The notes below the pieces were generated by a model. It made no database searches, was not told where the DNA came from, and saw only the letters and a list, made by a program, of their open reading frames with translations. The position numbers and the translations under genes are program-made. A stretch of DNA of 43,327 nt from an uncultured Eggerthellaceae bacterium (GTDB taxonomy: Bacteria > Actinomycetota > Coriobacteriia > Coriobacteriales > Eggerthellaceae): contig CAKTVK010000006.1 in assembly GCA_934623455.1 (NCBI GenBank), forward strand, positions 1 to 43,327, written 5' to 3'. Every line of letters begins with the position of its first letter. Position 1 is the first letter of the stretch. Below, piece after piece: positions 23,610-31,699 of this stretch.

Positions 23610-23829
23610 CTTGTTGGATAAAAGGGGTTAAATTCGGGCTAATCGACGATAATCGGTGGTCGGGAAACCATCAGATTATCTATCAAAATTAACGCACGCT
23701 TCTGACCTGGGATTATCGTATTGACCTATTTCGGTTCACCGAGCGAACCACTCAATAACCTTGAAATCCCGCAACTTGACCACCGAATATCGTGCATTTG
23801 CCTGAAATCGAAAGCGATTTCGCAACAAG
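23610..23829. repeat. Diverged 220-bp palindrome, possible distant member of repeat family A
   Basis: The ends are CTTGTTGGATAAAAGGGG and TTTCGCAACAAG. Inner arms include ACGATAATCGGTGGTC on the left and GACCACCGAATATCGTGC on the right, which are inverted copies. The outline (TTGTTGGAT, GGGGT, AAATTCG) is like family A, but overall identity is low. Confidence 0.5.
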
Positions 23830-23864
23830 CTCGCTCAAAAAACAGCGAAACCGCTATCGAAATA

Positions 23865-24115
23865 CGCCAGCAAGGCCGGCGCGACCAACCGCGCGCCCGC
23901 CGAGGCGCCCAATCACACGCCCACCAGCAAGGCTGGCACGCCCGAGCACGCGTCCGATGGCAAAGCCGGCGCGCCCGCCGAGGCGCCCAACCGCGCGCGC
24001 ACCAGCAAGGTCGGCGCGACCAACCGCACGCCCGAGCACGCGTCCGCCGAGGCCAATCCCTCACCCAACCACGCGTCCGCCGAGGCGCCCGCTCCAGCAA
24101 AGATTGGCCTGTAAC
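23865..24115. repeat. GC-rich imperfect tandem repeat tract
   Basis: Units such as CGCCCGCCGAGGCGCCCAA, CCAGCAAGG and CCGAGCACGCGTCCG recur several times. One plus-strand frame stays open and reads as an Ala/Pro/Thr-rich low-complexity string ending at the TAA near 24112, but it has no start codon. It may be a remnant of a surface-protein or linker-coding segment, or a noncoding expansion. Confidence 0.45.
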
Positions 24116-24157
24116 CGACCACCAGGGGGGAACAAAAGGGGCCACCAAAACTCACGC

Positions 24158-25015
24158 TTACGCGCCAAACGCTTCCTGGAAAAAGCGGCACAGATGCTCG
24201 AACAGCACCACTGCCTGGTTGTTCATGGCTCCCAGCTCCGACAAACTCACGTACACGCTGCGCGCGGCACCGTTCGCAAGAGGATGCAGCACCACGGCAT
24301 TCCCCTCAAGCGGACCCCAGCTTTTCTCGGGCCAAAAACCAACACCTAGCCCCAACCCAATCATCTCGCGCACCACGCTGGGATTGTCGCTTTCCAGCGC
24401 AATGCGCGGTTGGAACTTTGCGCGGGCACACATCTCCGACACGAATCGGCTGAACCCCGTGGTCGAAGGCAACGACACAAACGAAAGCCGCTCAAGTTCC
24501 GAAAGTTCCACCGCATTCGCGCCAAACGTTATCGAAGCAGGTGCAGCCAACATGACATGTTCGGTATAACACCTGTTCGAAGCGCAGTCTTCAAGCGGCT
24601 CCGATGCAATAACCACATGCGCGTCATCCTGAAAAAGCGAATTCTGCGCCAGCGCCAAACGACTCTGCGGATTCTCAGTCATCCACAGCGCCAGCGCCCG
24701 CGATGCAATGCGCGACCCAGCCTCCACGCGAACGCGAATCTCACCTGCCCGCGTGCGGCGAATATCATCGAACATGCTCTCCGTACGGTGGATGTCACGC
24801 ACAATGGGCGCCAGCTGCTTTTTCAGCAACCGCCCCTCATCGGTCAGCGAAAGCCCGCGACCCACACGGCGAAAGAGCTGTACTCCCAGCTCATCTTCAA
24901 GTTTTGCCATTGACCGGCTGAGCGCAGGCTGCGCCACGTGAAGCCGCTGCGCACTTCTTGTCATGTGCTGCGTCTCCGCGATATCCAAAAAATATTCCAT
25001 CTGATTTCTATCCAT
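24158..25015 (-). CDS. LysR-family transcriptional regulator
   Basis: A 285-residue regulator. The N-terminal winged helix (MEYFLDIAETQHMTRSAQRL, then VAQPALSRSMAKLEDELG and VQLFRRVGRGLSLTDEG) is typical of LysR. The C-terminal ligand-binding domain spans about residues 90-285 (EIRVRVEAGS, MIGLGLGVGFWPEKSWG). The start at 25015 is one of the few ATG choices and begins at the domain. It is divergent from the membrane-UspA fusion gene, which it may control; an AT-rich palindrome lies between them. Confidence 0.9.
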   Translation of the reverse strand: MDRNQMEYFLDIAETQHMTRSAQRLHVAQPALSRSMAKLEDELGVQLFRRVGRGLSLTDEGRLLKKQLAPIVRDIHRTESMFDDIRRTRAGEIRVRVEAGSRIASRALALWMTENPQSRLALAQNSLFQDDAHVVIASEPLEDCASNRCYTEHVMLAAPASITFGANAVELSELERLSFVSLPSTTGFSRFVSEMCARAKFQPRIALESDNPSVVREMIGLGLGVGFWPEKSWGPLEGNAVVLHPLANGAARSVYVSLSELGAMNNQAVVLFEHLCRFFQEAFGA

Positions 25016-25090
25016 GACCCCATGGTACGCGCGCGTTGTCCTCTCCTAATGCAAAGCGCACGATTGCACGATAAATTCATAACAAATAAG

Positions 25091-25113
25091 TATTAAATTA
25101 TCATGTTTTAATA
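25091..25113. promoter_or_regulatory. AT-rich palindrome in the LysR divergent region
   Basis: TATTAAA-ttatcatgt-TTTAATA, a perfect 7-bp inverted repeat with a 9-nt centre, inside an AT-rich stretch between the divergent genes. LysR-type sites are often interrupted dyads of this size, so it is a candidate operator. Confidence 0.45.
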
Positions 25114-25290
25114 TTTGAAAAGCATAGCGAAGAGACCTACACTCAGCAGGATAAAAAAGAGCGCACGTGCACATCTGCAAACCATACTGCCTGCGTATCG
25201 CATGAAAAACGTGCGAAATCGTGAAAGACTTCACACGAAGGCACGGGCAGGACGCCAACTGCACGATGCAAAAAGAACAGGGAGAATCAC

Positions 25291-26001
25291 ATGCTTACCG
25301 AAATACTTGAAGCCGCCATGCTTGTCTGCTTCGGCCTTTCATGGCCCACAAACGCGCTAAAAAGCTACCACGCACGCACTGCTGCAGGCACCAGCTGGCA
25401 ATTCCTGGCGCTTATCACCGTGGGCTATTTCGCCGGTATTGCGGCAAAATTCTGCTCGGGCACGCTGAGCTGGGTGCTTATCGTGTACTTCCTGAATCTG
25501 ATTTGTCTGGGTGTGAACTGGGGCGTTTACTTCCGCAACCGCGCGCTGGACGCCGCCCGCATCAATCAAGCGGTGGTGGAAGACGCCATCGAAGCAGAGC
25601 TTACGCAGACGAAAGCGCCGAAGTGCGTGCTTTTCGCCACCGATGGCTCGCCCTGCGCCGCCGATGCGCTTGAGTTCGCCGCCGCAGCACTGGACAAGAG
25701 CGGCGTGACCGACACGACCGTGCTGAGCGTTTCCGTTGCGGGCAATGAGCTGGGCGAGCGTCGTGCGCAAGAGACCAGCGAAGAAGGCGTCACAACACTG
25801 CAGCACCTGGGATGGAGCGCCAAGAGCAAGGTTCGCTGCGGCGAGCCAGCGGCCGAAATCATCAGCGAAGCACGCGACAGCAATGCCGATCTAATTGTCA
25901 TGGGCTCGCGCGGTTTGAGCGGCATCAAAGAGATTATGTTGGGCAGCGTTGGCCGCGAAGTAAGCGAAGCTGCCAGCTGTCCCGTACTGATTGTTCGCTA
26001 G
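25291..26001 (+). CDS. Membrane protein (PQ-loop/SWEET-like N-terminus) fused to a universal stress protein (UspA) domain
   Basis: A 236-residue protein. Residues 1-85 have three hydrophobic segments (LEAAMLVCFGLSWP, LALITVGYFAGIAAKF, WVLIVYFLNLICLGVN) and the style of a PQ-loop/SemiSWEET half-transporter or related small membrane domain. Residues about 105-236 are a UspA domain (CVLFATDGSPCAADALEF ... GSRGLSGIKEIMLGSVGREV) that keeps the G-x2-G-x9-GS ATP-binding motif. Usp domains are usually soluble, so this would be a membrane-tethered nucleotide-binding stress sensor. AGGGAG precedes the ATG. It is divergent from a LysR gene. The N-terminal assignment is tentative. Confidence 0.8.
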   Translation: MLTEILEAAMLVCFGLSWPTNALKSYHARTAAGTSWQFLALITVGYFAGIAAKFCSGTLSWVLIVYFLNLICLGVNWGVYFRNRALDAARINQAVVEDAIEAELTQTKAPKCVLFATDGSPCAADALEFAAAALDKSGVTDTTVLSVSVAGNELGERRAQETSEEGVTTLQHLGWSAKSKVRCGEPAAEIISEARDSNADLIVMGSRGLSGIKEIMLGSVGREVSEAASCPVLIVR

Positions 26002-26026
26002 CAAACAGCGCTTCAAACTGGCATTT

Positions 26027-26059
26027 TGTGCGGTTTCCCCCATTCGGGGCAACCGCACA
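26027..26059. terminator. Hairpin between convergent UspA-fusion and pabB genes
   Basis: TGTGCGGTT pairs with AACCGCACA, with an inner CCCC/GGGG pairing and a 5-nt loop. The T-run is weak on both strands. Confidence 0.6.
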
Positions 26060-26125
26060 CCCAGTAGGACTCGCACGTAAATCCGCTCATCCTGCGCAAG
26101 CCTTCCGGCATGCCAGCTTCATGCG

Positions 26126-27604
26126 TTAGCCCTGCGTGACCCCCACGGATCCCACCGCTTCGCGCAACGCATACGCCTTCTGCAGCGTTTCCTGGTACTC
26201 GAAATCGAAATCCGATTCAGCGGTAATGCCGCCGCCCACACCCAACGTGGCCACGCCATCGCGACAGACCAGCGTGCGAATGACCACATTCAAATCGCAG
26301 TCGCCCGCATTCGAAAAATAACCGATGCTTCCGGTATACAAGCCGCGCGCGCTGCGCTCCAGCTCGTCGATAATTTCCATCGCACGAATCTTCGGCGCAC
26401 CGGTAATCGAGCCGCCCGGGAAAGCATTGCGCACCACATCAAGCGCCGTCGCATTTTCGCGAAGCCGTCCTTCCACTGTTGCGACCAGGTGAAACACCGT
26501 TTGATACGTTTCCACGGTAAACTCGGGGTGCGTATACACCGTGCCCGGCTTGCACGAAAGCGACAGGTCGTTTCGCTCCAAATCCACAATCATCAGAAGC
26601 TCGCTATTGTCTTTTGGACTGGCGAAAAGCTCCTCGCGATTGCGCGCATCTTCATCGGGCGCTTTCCCGCGCGGCCGCGTGCCTTTGATCGGCCGCGTTA
26701 CCGCATGGCCATCGCGCACGAACAGGAACCGCTCCATACTTGAGCAGCACACATCGAACCCAGGCCCGCGCAGATACGCTGAAAACGGCGCGGGATTGAA
26801 AGTGCGCAAGTAGCGATACAAATCGTAAGGCGGCTGCGGCGCGTCCATAGTGAGCTGCTGCGTCATATTCGCCACGTAAATGTGGCCGTCCAGCATGTAT
26901 TCCACCATACGATCAAGCGCCTGCTGGTAATCCTGCTCGGTAAAGCGCGAGGTGAATTTCGCCAACGTCGAGCCACGCGAAGGCGTGGGAGCAGAAACCG
27001 CAGAAGCCACGAGAGACTCTACCCACACACGCGCTTCATCAGCGGAAGCAGTCTGACCTTGCACGCTGGCGTAGAGTTTTCGCTGTTCGTGATCCTCAAT
27101 GAGCAGCACGTCGTAGAACACCATCTGCGCCTCGGACATGGCAGGTGCAGAAGGGACCGCGGAGGCTGCAAAGCCCGAAGCACCCGAAACCTCAGCAGCA
27201 GAAGCCTTGCCAACGCCAAGAGCGCCTTCTGCCCCCGATGCATCCGATGCACCGAACGGTGCGTGACGAGTTGACACCCCGTTCAACGCACGTCCGAAAT
27301 CGTAACCGAGATATCCCAACGCGCCCCCTATCAGGGGAAGATGCGTTTCATTGGGCTCTTGGTGCGAGCGCAACGCAGCGTCCAACACGTCGAAGAACGC
27401 AGCTTCCGTTGGCGCACCGTTCACTAAGCACTGGCCGTCCACCTGCTCAATGGTAAGAAACGGCTTGCACCCGACAATCGAGAATCGCCCCTGTTCGCCC
27501 TGTTCCGATGAATCCAAGAACGCAACTTGGTCATTATCCTTCAGCAATTCAAAAACAGCACTCAACGGCTTATAGCCGCTTACTTCCCAAACAGTTGACC
27601 CCAC
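26126..27604 (-). CDS. pabB: Aminodeoxychorismate synthase component I (chorismate-binding)
   Basis: A 492-residue enzyme that converts chorismate and ammonia to 4-amino-4-deoxychorismate with PabA, the first step towards p-aminobenzoate and folate. The chorismate-binding domain (about 225-480) has FNPAPFSAYLRGPGFDVCCS, IKGTRPRGKAPDEDARNREE, MIVDLERNDLS, FPGGSITGAPKIRAMEIIDE and the C-terminal GVGGGITAESDFDFEYQET. The assignment to PabB and not TrpE rests on the adjacent pabC and pabA. I chose the GTG at 27604 because GGAGGAAGATCC precedes it; the longer frame to 27655 has no such site. The first 25 bp overlap the end of pabC. Residues about 115-156 are an Ala/Ser/Gly-rich insertion. Confidence 0.9.
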   Translation of the reverse strand: MGSTVWEVSGYKPLSAVFELLKDNDQVAFLDSSEQGEQGRFSIVGCKPFLTIEQVDGQCLVNGAPTEAAFFDVLDAALRSHQEPNETHLPLIGGALGYLGYDFGRALNGVSTRHAPFGASDASGAEGALGVGKASAAEVSGASGFAASAVPSAPAMSEAQMVFYDVLLIEDHEQRKLYASVQGQTASADEARVWVESLVASAVSAPTPSRGSTLAKFTSRFTEQDYQQALDRMVEYMLDGHIYVANMTQQLTMDAPQPPYDLYRYLRTFNPAPFSAYLRGPGFDVCCSSMERFLFVRDGHAVTRPIKGTRPRGKAPDEDARNREELFASPKDNSELLMIVDLERNDLSLSCKPGTVYTHPEFTVETYQTVFHLVATVEGRLRENATALDVVRNAFPGGSITGAPKIRAMEIIDELERSARGLYTGSIGYFSNAGDCDLNVVIRTLVCRDGVATLGVGGGITAESDFDFEYQETLQKAYALREAVGSVGVTQG

Positions 27605-28458
27605 GGATCTTCCTCCTGCCTCCAACGCGCACACGTCGCACGTACTTCTTCCCAATACGCCCCATTTACCTGGCGCGCCGCCTCGTGCAACGTTTGCTGC
27701 GTCTCCCGCTGCGTCGCCTGCTGCGTCTCCCGCTGCTCATCCGCGCAACCATTGCCGCATGCAATGCCCTGACCATCAATGCTGCGCACTGACATTGCTC
27801 CCATCAGGGAGTTTGTCAGAAATACTTCATCCGCCTGCATGAGCTCTTCGAACGTAAGAGGGCGCTCCTTCGCTCCCGTAACGCGCAACGCAAAGTCACG
27901 CATAACACCGGGAAGCAGTCCACACGACACCGGCGGTGTAACCACTTCGCCCTGAATCACGGCGAAGATGTTGCTTGTCGCCCCTTCTGCCACCTGGCCT
28001 TTTGTGTTCAAAAACAGCGGCTCGTCAATGCCGCGCGCAGTAGCAGCCCGTTTTTGCAAAATGCAATCGCCGTAATTGAGGGTCTTCATTGCCACCAGCG
28101 GCGATGTCTCGTTTCGACGCACTTCGCTGAACGCGCACGTAAAACCTGCAGCGCGGCGCGCATCGTTATACGCGTTCGCACGCACGGTGGCGAATCGGTT
28201 CTTCTCCGTTATAACCAGCTTGAGCACCTTGCTGCCCGCGACTGCATCGCCCTGGCACGCATTACGCGCAAGGTCCACCAGCTCACGCGGCTCAACAGTA
28301 ATACCCAAACGCTCAAGCGAGGCCACCATGCGCGCAAGATGCTCGCGAAAAAAGATAGGCACGCCCTGTTCAAGTGCTATGGTTTCAAAAACACCAATAC
28401 CAAAAAAGAAGCCGTCATCAGGTGTTATCTGATTAAGCACGTTGGAATCATTAGACAT
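27580..28458 (-). CDS. pabC: Aminodeoxychorismate lyase
   Basis: A PLP-dependent class IV aminotransferase-fold enzyme, 292 residues, that releases p-aminobenzoate and pyruvate from aminodeoxychorismate. Marks are FFFGIGVFETIAL, the catalytic lysine region AMKTLNYGDCILQKR (K125), AEGATSNIF and CGLLPGVMR. I chose the ATG at 28458 (MSNDSN) because AAGGAAGTGCTGT precedes it; the start overlaps the end of pabA by 8 bp, so translation is coupled. Near the C-terminus, a tandem repeat (RETQQATQ, then RETQQTLH) shows recent short DNA duplication. D-amino-acid transaminase is the alternative in this fold, but the neighbours favour PabC. Confidence 0.88.
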   Translation of the reverse strand: MSNDSNVLNQITPDDGFFFGIGVFETIALEQGVPIFFREHLARMVASLERLGITVEPRELVDLARNACQGDAVAGSKVLKLVITEKNRFATVRANAYNDARRAAGFTCAFSEVRRNETSPLVAMKTLNYGDCILQKRAATARGIDEPLFLNTKGQVAEGATSNIFAVIQGEVVTPPVSCGLLPGVMRDFALRVTGAKERPLTFEELMQADEVFLTNSLMGAMSVRSIDGQGIACGNGCADEQRETQQATQRETQQTLHEAARQVNGAYWEEVRATCARWRQEEDPWGQLFGK

Positions 28459-29227
28459 ACAGCACTTCCTTTTCTGTTGCACGCTTGGCAGCGCCCTCGC
28501 TCAAGCGCACCCACTCAGCGCCGGCCGCTTCCCTGCCGCGCACGCCTTCCCCGGCACCCGCACACGTACCAGCGCCTTCCCCAGCACCTTGGCCGGCCGC
28601 TTCCCCGGCACCCGCCGCGTTCCTGGTATTCGCCGCAGAAACGCCGGCGCATACGTCCATGAAGTTCGCAATCAACTCGCGTCCATAGCACGTGCGTGCC
28701 GCCTCGGGATGAAACTGCACGCCGTAAAGCGGCAGATCAGAATGGCGAAGCGCCATGACCGCGCCATCTTCCGTATGTGCATCTACCTGCAGAAACGGCG
28801 GCAGGGTATCCTCCTGGACAACCAGCGAATGATAGCGCGTAACAGGAAATTCGCACGGCAGCCCGGCAAACAACCCTTCGCCATTCGCGTGCAGCGACGA
28901 CACCTTTCCGTGCATCGGACGATGCCCCCGCGACACGTGCGCGCCATAGACGTTCGCAAGAATCTGATGCCCCAGGCACACACCCAGCAAGGGCACCTGC
29001 TGGGCAGCCGCCCATTGGACAATCTCCTTGCAATTGCCGCAGTCGTCAGGGTTTTTAGGACCGGGGGAAATGATAATCCCCTCTAAGTTGCCCGTCTGAT
29101 GCAGCGTGCGCACCAAAGTGGCATCAACATCATCGTTGCGCAGTGTAAGCACATCTGCGCCCAGCTCGGCAAAATAACTTGCCAGCATGGCTGTGAAAGA
29201 ATCGTAATTATCAACCATCAAGTACAT
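28451..29227 (-). CDS. pabA: Aminodeoxychorismate synthase glutamine amidotransferase component
   Basis: A class I glutamine amidotransferase, 258 residues, that supplies ammonia to PabB. The nucleophile is C84 in LLGVCLGHQIL; the His/Glu pair is H173 and E175 in GVQFHPEA. The oxyanion segment ISPGPKNPDDCG is present. The family is usually about 190 residues; residues 196-250 are a Gly/Ala/Glu-rich tail with no known function. The ATG at 29227 has AGAAAGGG upstream. It is the first gene of a compact pabA-pabC-pabB operon. TrpG is the near relative and such subunits may serve both pathways, but no trp gene is present here. Confidence 0.9.
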   Translation of the reverse strand: MYLMVDNYDSFTAMLASYFAELGADVLTLRNDDVDATLVRTLHQTGNLEGIIISPGPKNPDDCGNCKEIVQWAAAQQVPLLGVCLGHQILANVYGAHVSRGHRPMHGKVSSLHANGEGLFAGLPCEFPVTRYHSLVVQEDTLPPFLQVDAHTEDGAVMALRHSDLPLYGVQFHPEAARTCYGRELIANFMDVCAGVSAANTRNAAGAGEAAGQGAGEGAGTCAGAGEGVRGREAAGAEWVRLSEGAAKRATEKEVLYV

Positions 29228-29731
29228 GCGAGAAACCCTTTCTCGTCAACGTTTTCCCTGGTGAAGAGCGTAACCCGCACAACATGCACGCGTTGCAAAT
29301 AAAAAAAGACTGCCAAACGCGGCGCTTTTCGCGCTTTGCTTGGCAGTCTTCCTCATATCGTTATCGAAGCGGCAAAAACCGCAGCAATCCGAACCAGGGC
29401 ACACCTTATTCAATTGCCTGCAGTGTATCACAATCAAACCGCAATGAGCGCGCCGAATCCCTCACATGCCGCCTGGGCCTTCAACTGGCGCCGCATGTTA
29501 AAAAGTGACGGGGTCTTTTTCACATTTCCGCCCCGCCATTCCGCTTGCACTGCCGAGCCAACAGAGAAAAAGCGGCGGCAAGGGAATGAGCCGACGTACG
29601 ACGCTTTGGATAAGTCGAGCGAGTCGCAAGCCCGAAGAGGCATTATCCAAGCGGAGTCCGTTCGGCGAATCCCTTGCCGCAAGCATGCAACCGACCGCCA
29701 AAAAGTGAAAAAGACCCCGTCACTTTTTCAC
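29228..29731. other. Intergenic region between cydC and pabA
   Basis: It contains the palindromic element at 29500-29732, a terminator at 29299-29350, and about 75 bp before pabA with no clear promoter. TTGATT with a 17-nt spacer upstream of ATTGAA near 29405-29435 (minus) is a weak promoter candidate that would place the terminator in the pabA leader. Confidence 0.45.
29299..29350 (-). terminator. Rho-independent terminator upstream of pabA
   Basis: On the minus strand AAGACTGCCAA pairs with TTGGCAGTCTT, with an inner GCGC-rich pairing, followed by a run of seven T. It lies 120-75 bp before the pabA start. It either ends the cyd transcript or acts as an attenuator for the pab operon. Confidence 0.75.
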
Positions 29732-29732
29732 C
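29500..29732. repeat. Composite palindromic repeat: 27-bp hairpin ends enclosing repeat B1
   Basis: At both ends lies AAAAAGTGACGGGGTCTTTT or its complement (29500-29523 and 29706-29729, a perfect 24-bp inverted pair). The cydC-proximal end (29706-29732) is itself a palindrome, GTGAAAAAG-N9-CTTTTTCAC, which followed by T could terminate cydC. Inside, 29575-29680 is repeat B1 (ends GCGGCAAGGGAAT and ATCCCTTGCCGC; inner CGCTTTGGATAA and TTATCCAAGCG), whose sibling B2 is at 36325-36440. The element abuts the cydC stop. Confidence 0.8.
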
Positions 29733-31699
29733 TACAGCTTCAACCCGCGGTCGAACGCAAGCAGACGTTGGAAGAGTTCGCTGCTTTTCGCGAGCTCCTT
29801 CGGGCTGCCGTCGAGAAGAATGCGACCGTCTTGAACAAGCAAAACGCGATCCATATGCCCAATCCCGCAAAGGTGATGCGTGACCATAATCACCGTGCGA
29901 TCAGCTAAAACATCGAAAATCGTATCAAGCAGCTTCGTCTCGGTAAGCGGATCAAGGCTTACCGTGGGCTCGTCAAGCAACACCACGGGCGTTTGCGCCA
30001 ACAGCAAGCGCGCCAGCGCTATTCTTTGACGCTCGCCTCCCGAAAACCTAAGGCCAGACTCATCGACAGACGTATCCAATCCGTCAGGCAAGCGATCCAA
30101 AAGAGATTGCAGACAAACTTTCTGCAAAGCCTTAATTGCCTGGTCATCCGTCACTTTTGGATTTCCGATTTTGAGATTCCCCCTGAGCGTCTGTGCAAAC
30201 AGATACGAGCTTTGCTGCATATATCCTACGTATTGGTGGATACGGCCTGCAGCATTGAGCTGGGCCGTAGAAACACCGCCCAGCGTGACCGCGCCACTGC
30301 TTGGCGCAAGGTCGCCTCGGACCAAATGCAGCAACGTTGATTTACCCGAGCCGCTGGCACCCAATATCGCAACTTTCTGCCCGTGCTCGATGGTAAGCGA
30401 CACGCCGCTCAGCAGAGGGGCGCAGGCATCCGCAGGAGCACCGGCATCCGCAGCCGACTCGCGCGCGCCCGCCACGTCGCAAGCAACCGCAGCAGCGCCA
30501 TCCGCCACGTCACCAGCGGCCGCATCCGCTGCTTCCCCGGCACCAGCGGCTGCACCAGCACTACTCGCATCGTACGAAAAAGAGACACCATCCAAGCAAA
30601 TGGCAACGCCATCCGGAACAGGGAAAATGTCACTCCCCTCATCTTGAGCAGGCCGCTCGAACGCATTAAGCCGTTCGATGGAATCCAAGTGCCCCGCAGC
30701 AGCGGCGGTTGCATCGGAAAGCGGCTGAAACGCCTCAAGCAGCGGGAAGAAGCCCAGCACAACAGCAGCAATCCACGTAGCCGGCTGGTTATCCGACAAC
30801 GAACCGGCAAACGCTGCAGGCGCCGCTGAATCCGCCGCACCGAAAAATCCGCCCGCCCATGCCAGCAACGCCACAACTATCAGGGCAAACAATGCATCAA
30901 CCAGTAAATTCCGCCGACGTGACGATTCCGCAAGCCCCTTCTCGATCCCATTAATCTCCCCCGCCACGCGGGACACGGCAGCCCGAAAATCTTCCTTCCG
31001 TTGCGCGCAAACCCAATCGCCAATGCCCATCACGTTATCGTATGCGCTTGCGTACAGCTGGGCCTTGAGCGCCTTGACCCGCGCGGTGCGCGCACCGTTT
31101 ACCAGCAACGCTTGCAGGGGAAGCAGCGCAGCAATCACGACAAATCCCACAAGCAGCATAACCGCGCAGGGAACGCTCATAGCACCAACGGCAATCACGA
31201 CCAACCCGCCCACGGCCCATGCGGTGACCAGGGGAAACACCGTACGAAGGTACAAATTTTGAACATGGGAGATATCCTCGCTCAGCAACCCAAGCGCCTC
31301 GCCCATCTGCAAGGAACGCGCGCCAACAATGCGCTCTTGCTCAAAGGAGCCGTAGAGCTTCTTCCTAAGCGAACTTGTCATACGCAGCACCCAATCATGG
31401 CTGGCCAGGCGCTCAAAATAACCGAAGAACGGCTTACCGATGCCGAACAACTGCACAAACCCAATGGGGATATACAGCGAGAACAGACCCATTTCGGGCG
31501 GCAGCGAGGCATAGCTGATAAGGAATCCCGACATGAGCATAAGCAGCGTTGCGAACAAAAGCGTGAGAACGCCCAGCCCCAGCGAAACAAGCATGGTCTT
31601 CTTGTAGCGGCTAAAATACGGCTTCACCCACGTATCGGCGCGCCAAATGCCCGTCAGACGATTGAGCATGTAGTTGCGCGCGCGGCTTTCCTTGCTCAC
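29732..31699 (-). CDS. cydC: Heterodimeric ABC exporter subunit CydC
   Basis: A 655-residue half-transporter (membrane domain plus ATPase) that with CydD exports cysteine/glutathione-type thiols and binds heme, needed to assemble cytochrome bd. Membrane segments span about 35-340. The ATPase has Walker A GASGSGKST (447-455), the signature LRFSGGERQR, Walker B VVLLDEP and the H-loop in MVTHHLCG. Between the first strand (GVSFSY) and GVSLTIEHG, residues 378-428 are an Ala/Asp-rich insertion of about 50 residues not found in typical CydC. The start overlaps the cydD stop by 4 bp. The gene order A-B-D-C and cytochrome bd genes upstream support the name. Confidence 0.9.
   Translation of the reverse strand: MSKESRARNYMLNRLTGIWRADTWVKPYFSRYKKTMLVSLGLGVLTLLFATLLMLMSGFLISYASLPPEMGLFSLYIPIGFVQLFGIGKPFFGYFERLASHDWVLRMTSSLRKKLYGSFEQERIVGARSLQMGEALGLLSEDISHVQNLYLRTVFPLVTAWAVGGLVVIAVGAMSVPCAVMLLVGFVVIAALLPLQALLVNGARTARVKALKAQLYASAYDNVMGIGDWVCAQRKEDFRAAVSRVAGEINGIEKGLAESSRRRNLLVDALFALIVVALLAWAGGFFGAADSAAPAAFAGSLSDNQPATWIAAVVLGFFPLLEAFQPLSDATAAAAGHLDSIERLNAFERPAQDEGSDIFPVPDGVAICLDGVSFSYDASSAGAAAGAGEAADAAAGDVADGAAAVACDVAGARESAADAGAPADACAPLLSGVSLTIEHGQKVAILGASGSGKSTLLHLVRGDLAPSSGAVTLGGVSTAQLNAAGRIHQYVGYMQQSSYLFAQTLRGNLKIGNPKVTDDQAIKALQKVCLQSLLDRLPDGLDTSVDESGLRFSGGERQRIALARLLLAQTPVVLLDEPTVSLDPLTETKLLDTIFDVLADRTVIMVTHHLCGIGHMDRVLLVQDGRILLDGSPKELAKSSELFQRLLAFDRGLKL

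Larger units (their letters stand above)
23237..24157. other. 920-bp repeat-rich intergenic region
   Basis: No supported gene. 23237-23600 is unremarkable GC-rich sequence that should hold the promoter of the DUF169 operon. 23610-23829 is a diverged palindromic element. 23865-24115 is a GC-rich periodic tract. Both are listed separately. Confidence 0.5.

Noticed and set aside
26126..29227. Calling pabA/pabB a trpG/trpE pair
   Set aside because: The gene between them is an aminodeoxychorismate lyase-type PLP enzyme and no other trp gene is present.
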